Assembly (NCBI GenBank): GCA_003249275.1
Contig: QKJO01000074.1
Coordinates: 1-5,051, forward strand
Reading direction: 5' to 3'
Length of the DNA: 5,051 bases
Origin: Spirochaetaceae bacterium
GTDB lineage: Bacteria > Spirochaetota > Spirochaetia > Spirochaetales_E > Spirochaetaceae_B
Position 1 is the first letter of the stretch. Every line of letters starts with the position of its first letter. Below, piece after piece: positions 5,050 to 5,051 of the stretch. Below the pieces are notes generated by a model. That model was given only the letters and a program-made list of their open reading frames with translations, did not search any database and was not told the origin of the DNA. The translations under genes and the position numbers were made by a program.

Positions 5050-5051
5050 CT

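Overview
The window is a chromosomal segment with a spirochaete-like character. The FlgF and FlgG start sequences, with flgF directly ahead of flgG, resemble those of spirochaetes. TTG is used as a start codon more often than ATG among the genes that lie fully inside the window. Base composition is balanced, and the genes are tightly packed. The phylum call is an inference from protein style and gene order. No mobile element, CRISPR array, tRNA or rRNA is visible. The longest stretch without a gene is 168 bases (3687-3854).

Layout. At the left edge, on the minus strand, are the first 18 codons of flgG (1-54), preceded in transcription order by complete flgF (132-986). Further upstream on the same strand is a DEAD-box RNA helicase of the DeaD/CsdA type (1064-2833), then a HAD-superfamily hydrolase (2985-3686). 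Divergent from the hydrolase is a YhhQ-family queuosine-precursor transporter on the plus strand (3855-4547). It converges, with a four-base gap, on a minus-strand PTS EIIA type-2 (PtsN-like) protein (4552-5049) whose start lies at the right edge.

The genes appear to form separate transcription units. flgF-flgG has a strong sigma-28 (FliA) type promoter whose -35 element contains the helicase stop codon. The helicase has a consensus housekeeping promoter (TTGACA-N17-TATTAT) and a structured leader of about 84 bases. The hydrolase/transporter divergent region carries a perfect 8+8 inverted repeat, a TATAAT box facing the hydrolase, and a stem-loop before the transporter whose loop is complementary to the transporter's Shine-Dalgarno. 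That last arrangement resembles preQ1 riboswitches in general architecture, though not in recognisable sequence.

The proteins are all of known families. The points worth a second look are regulatory: the sigma-28 promoter overlapping a stop codon, the hairpin at the predicted 5' end of the flgF mRNA, the helicase leader, the candidate riboswitch, and three TTG starts.
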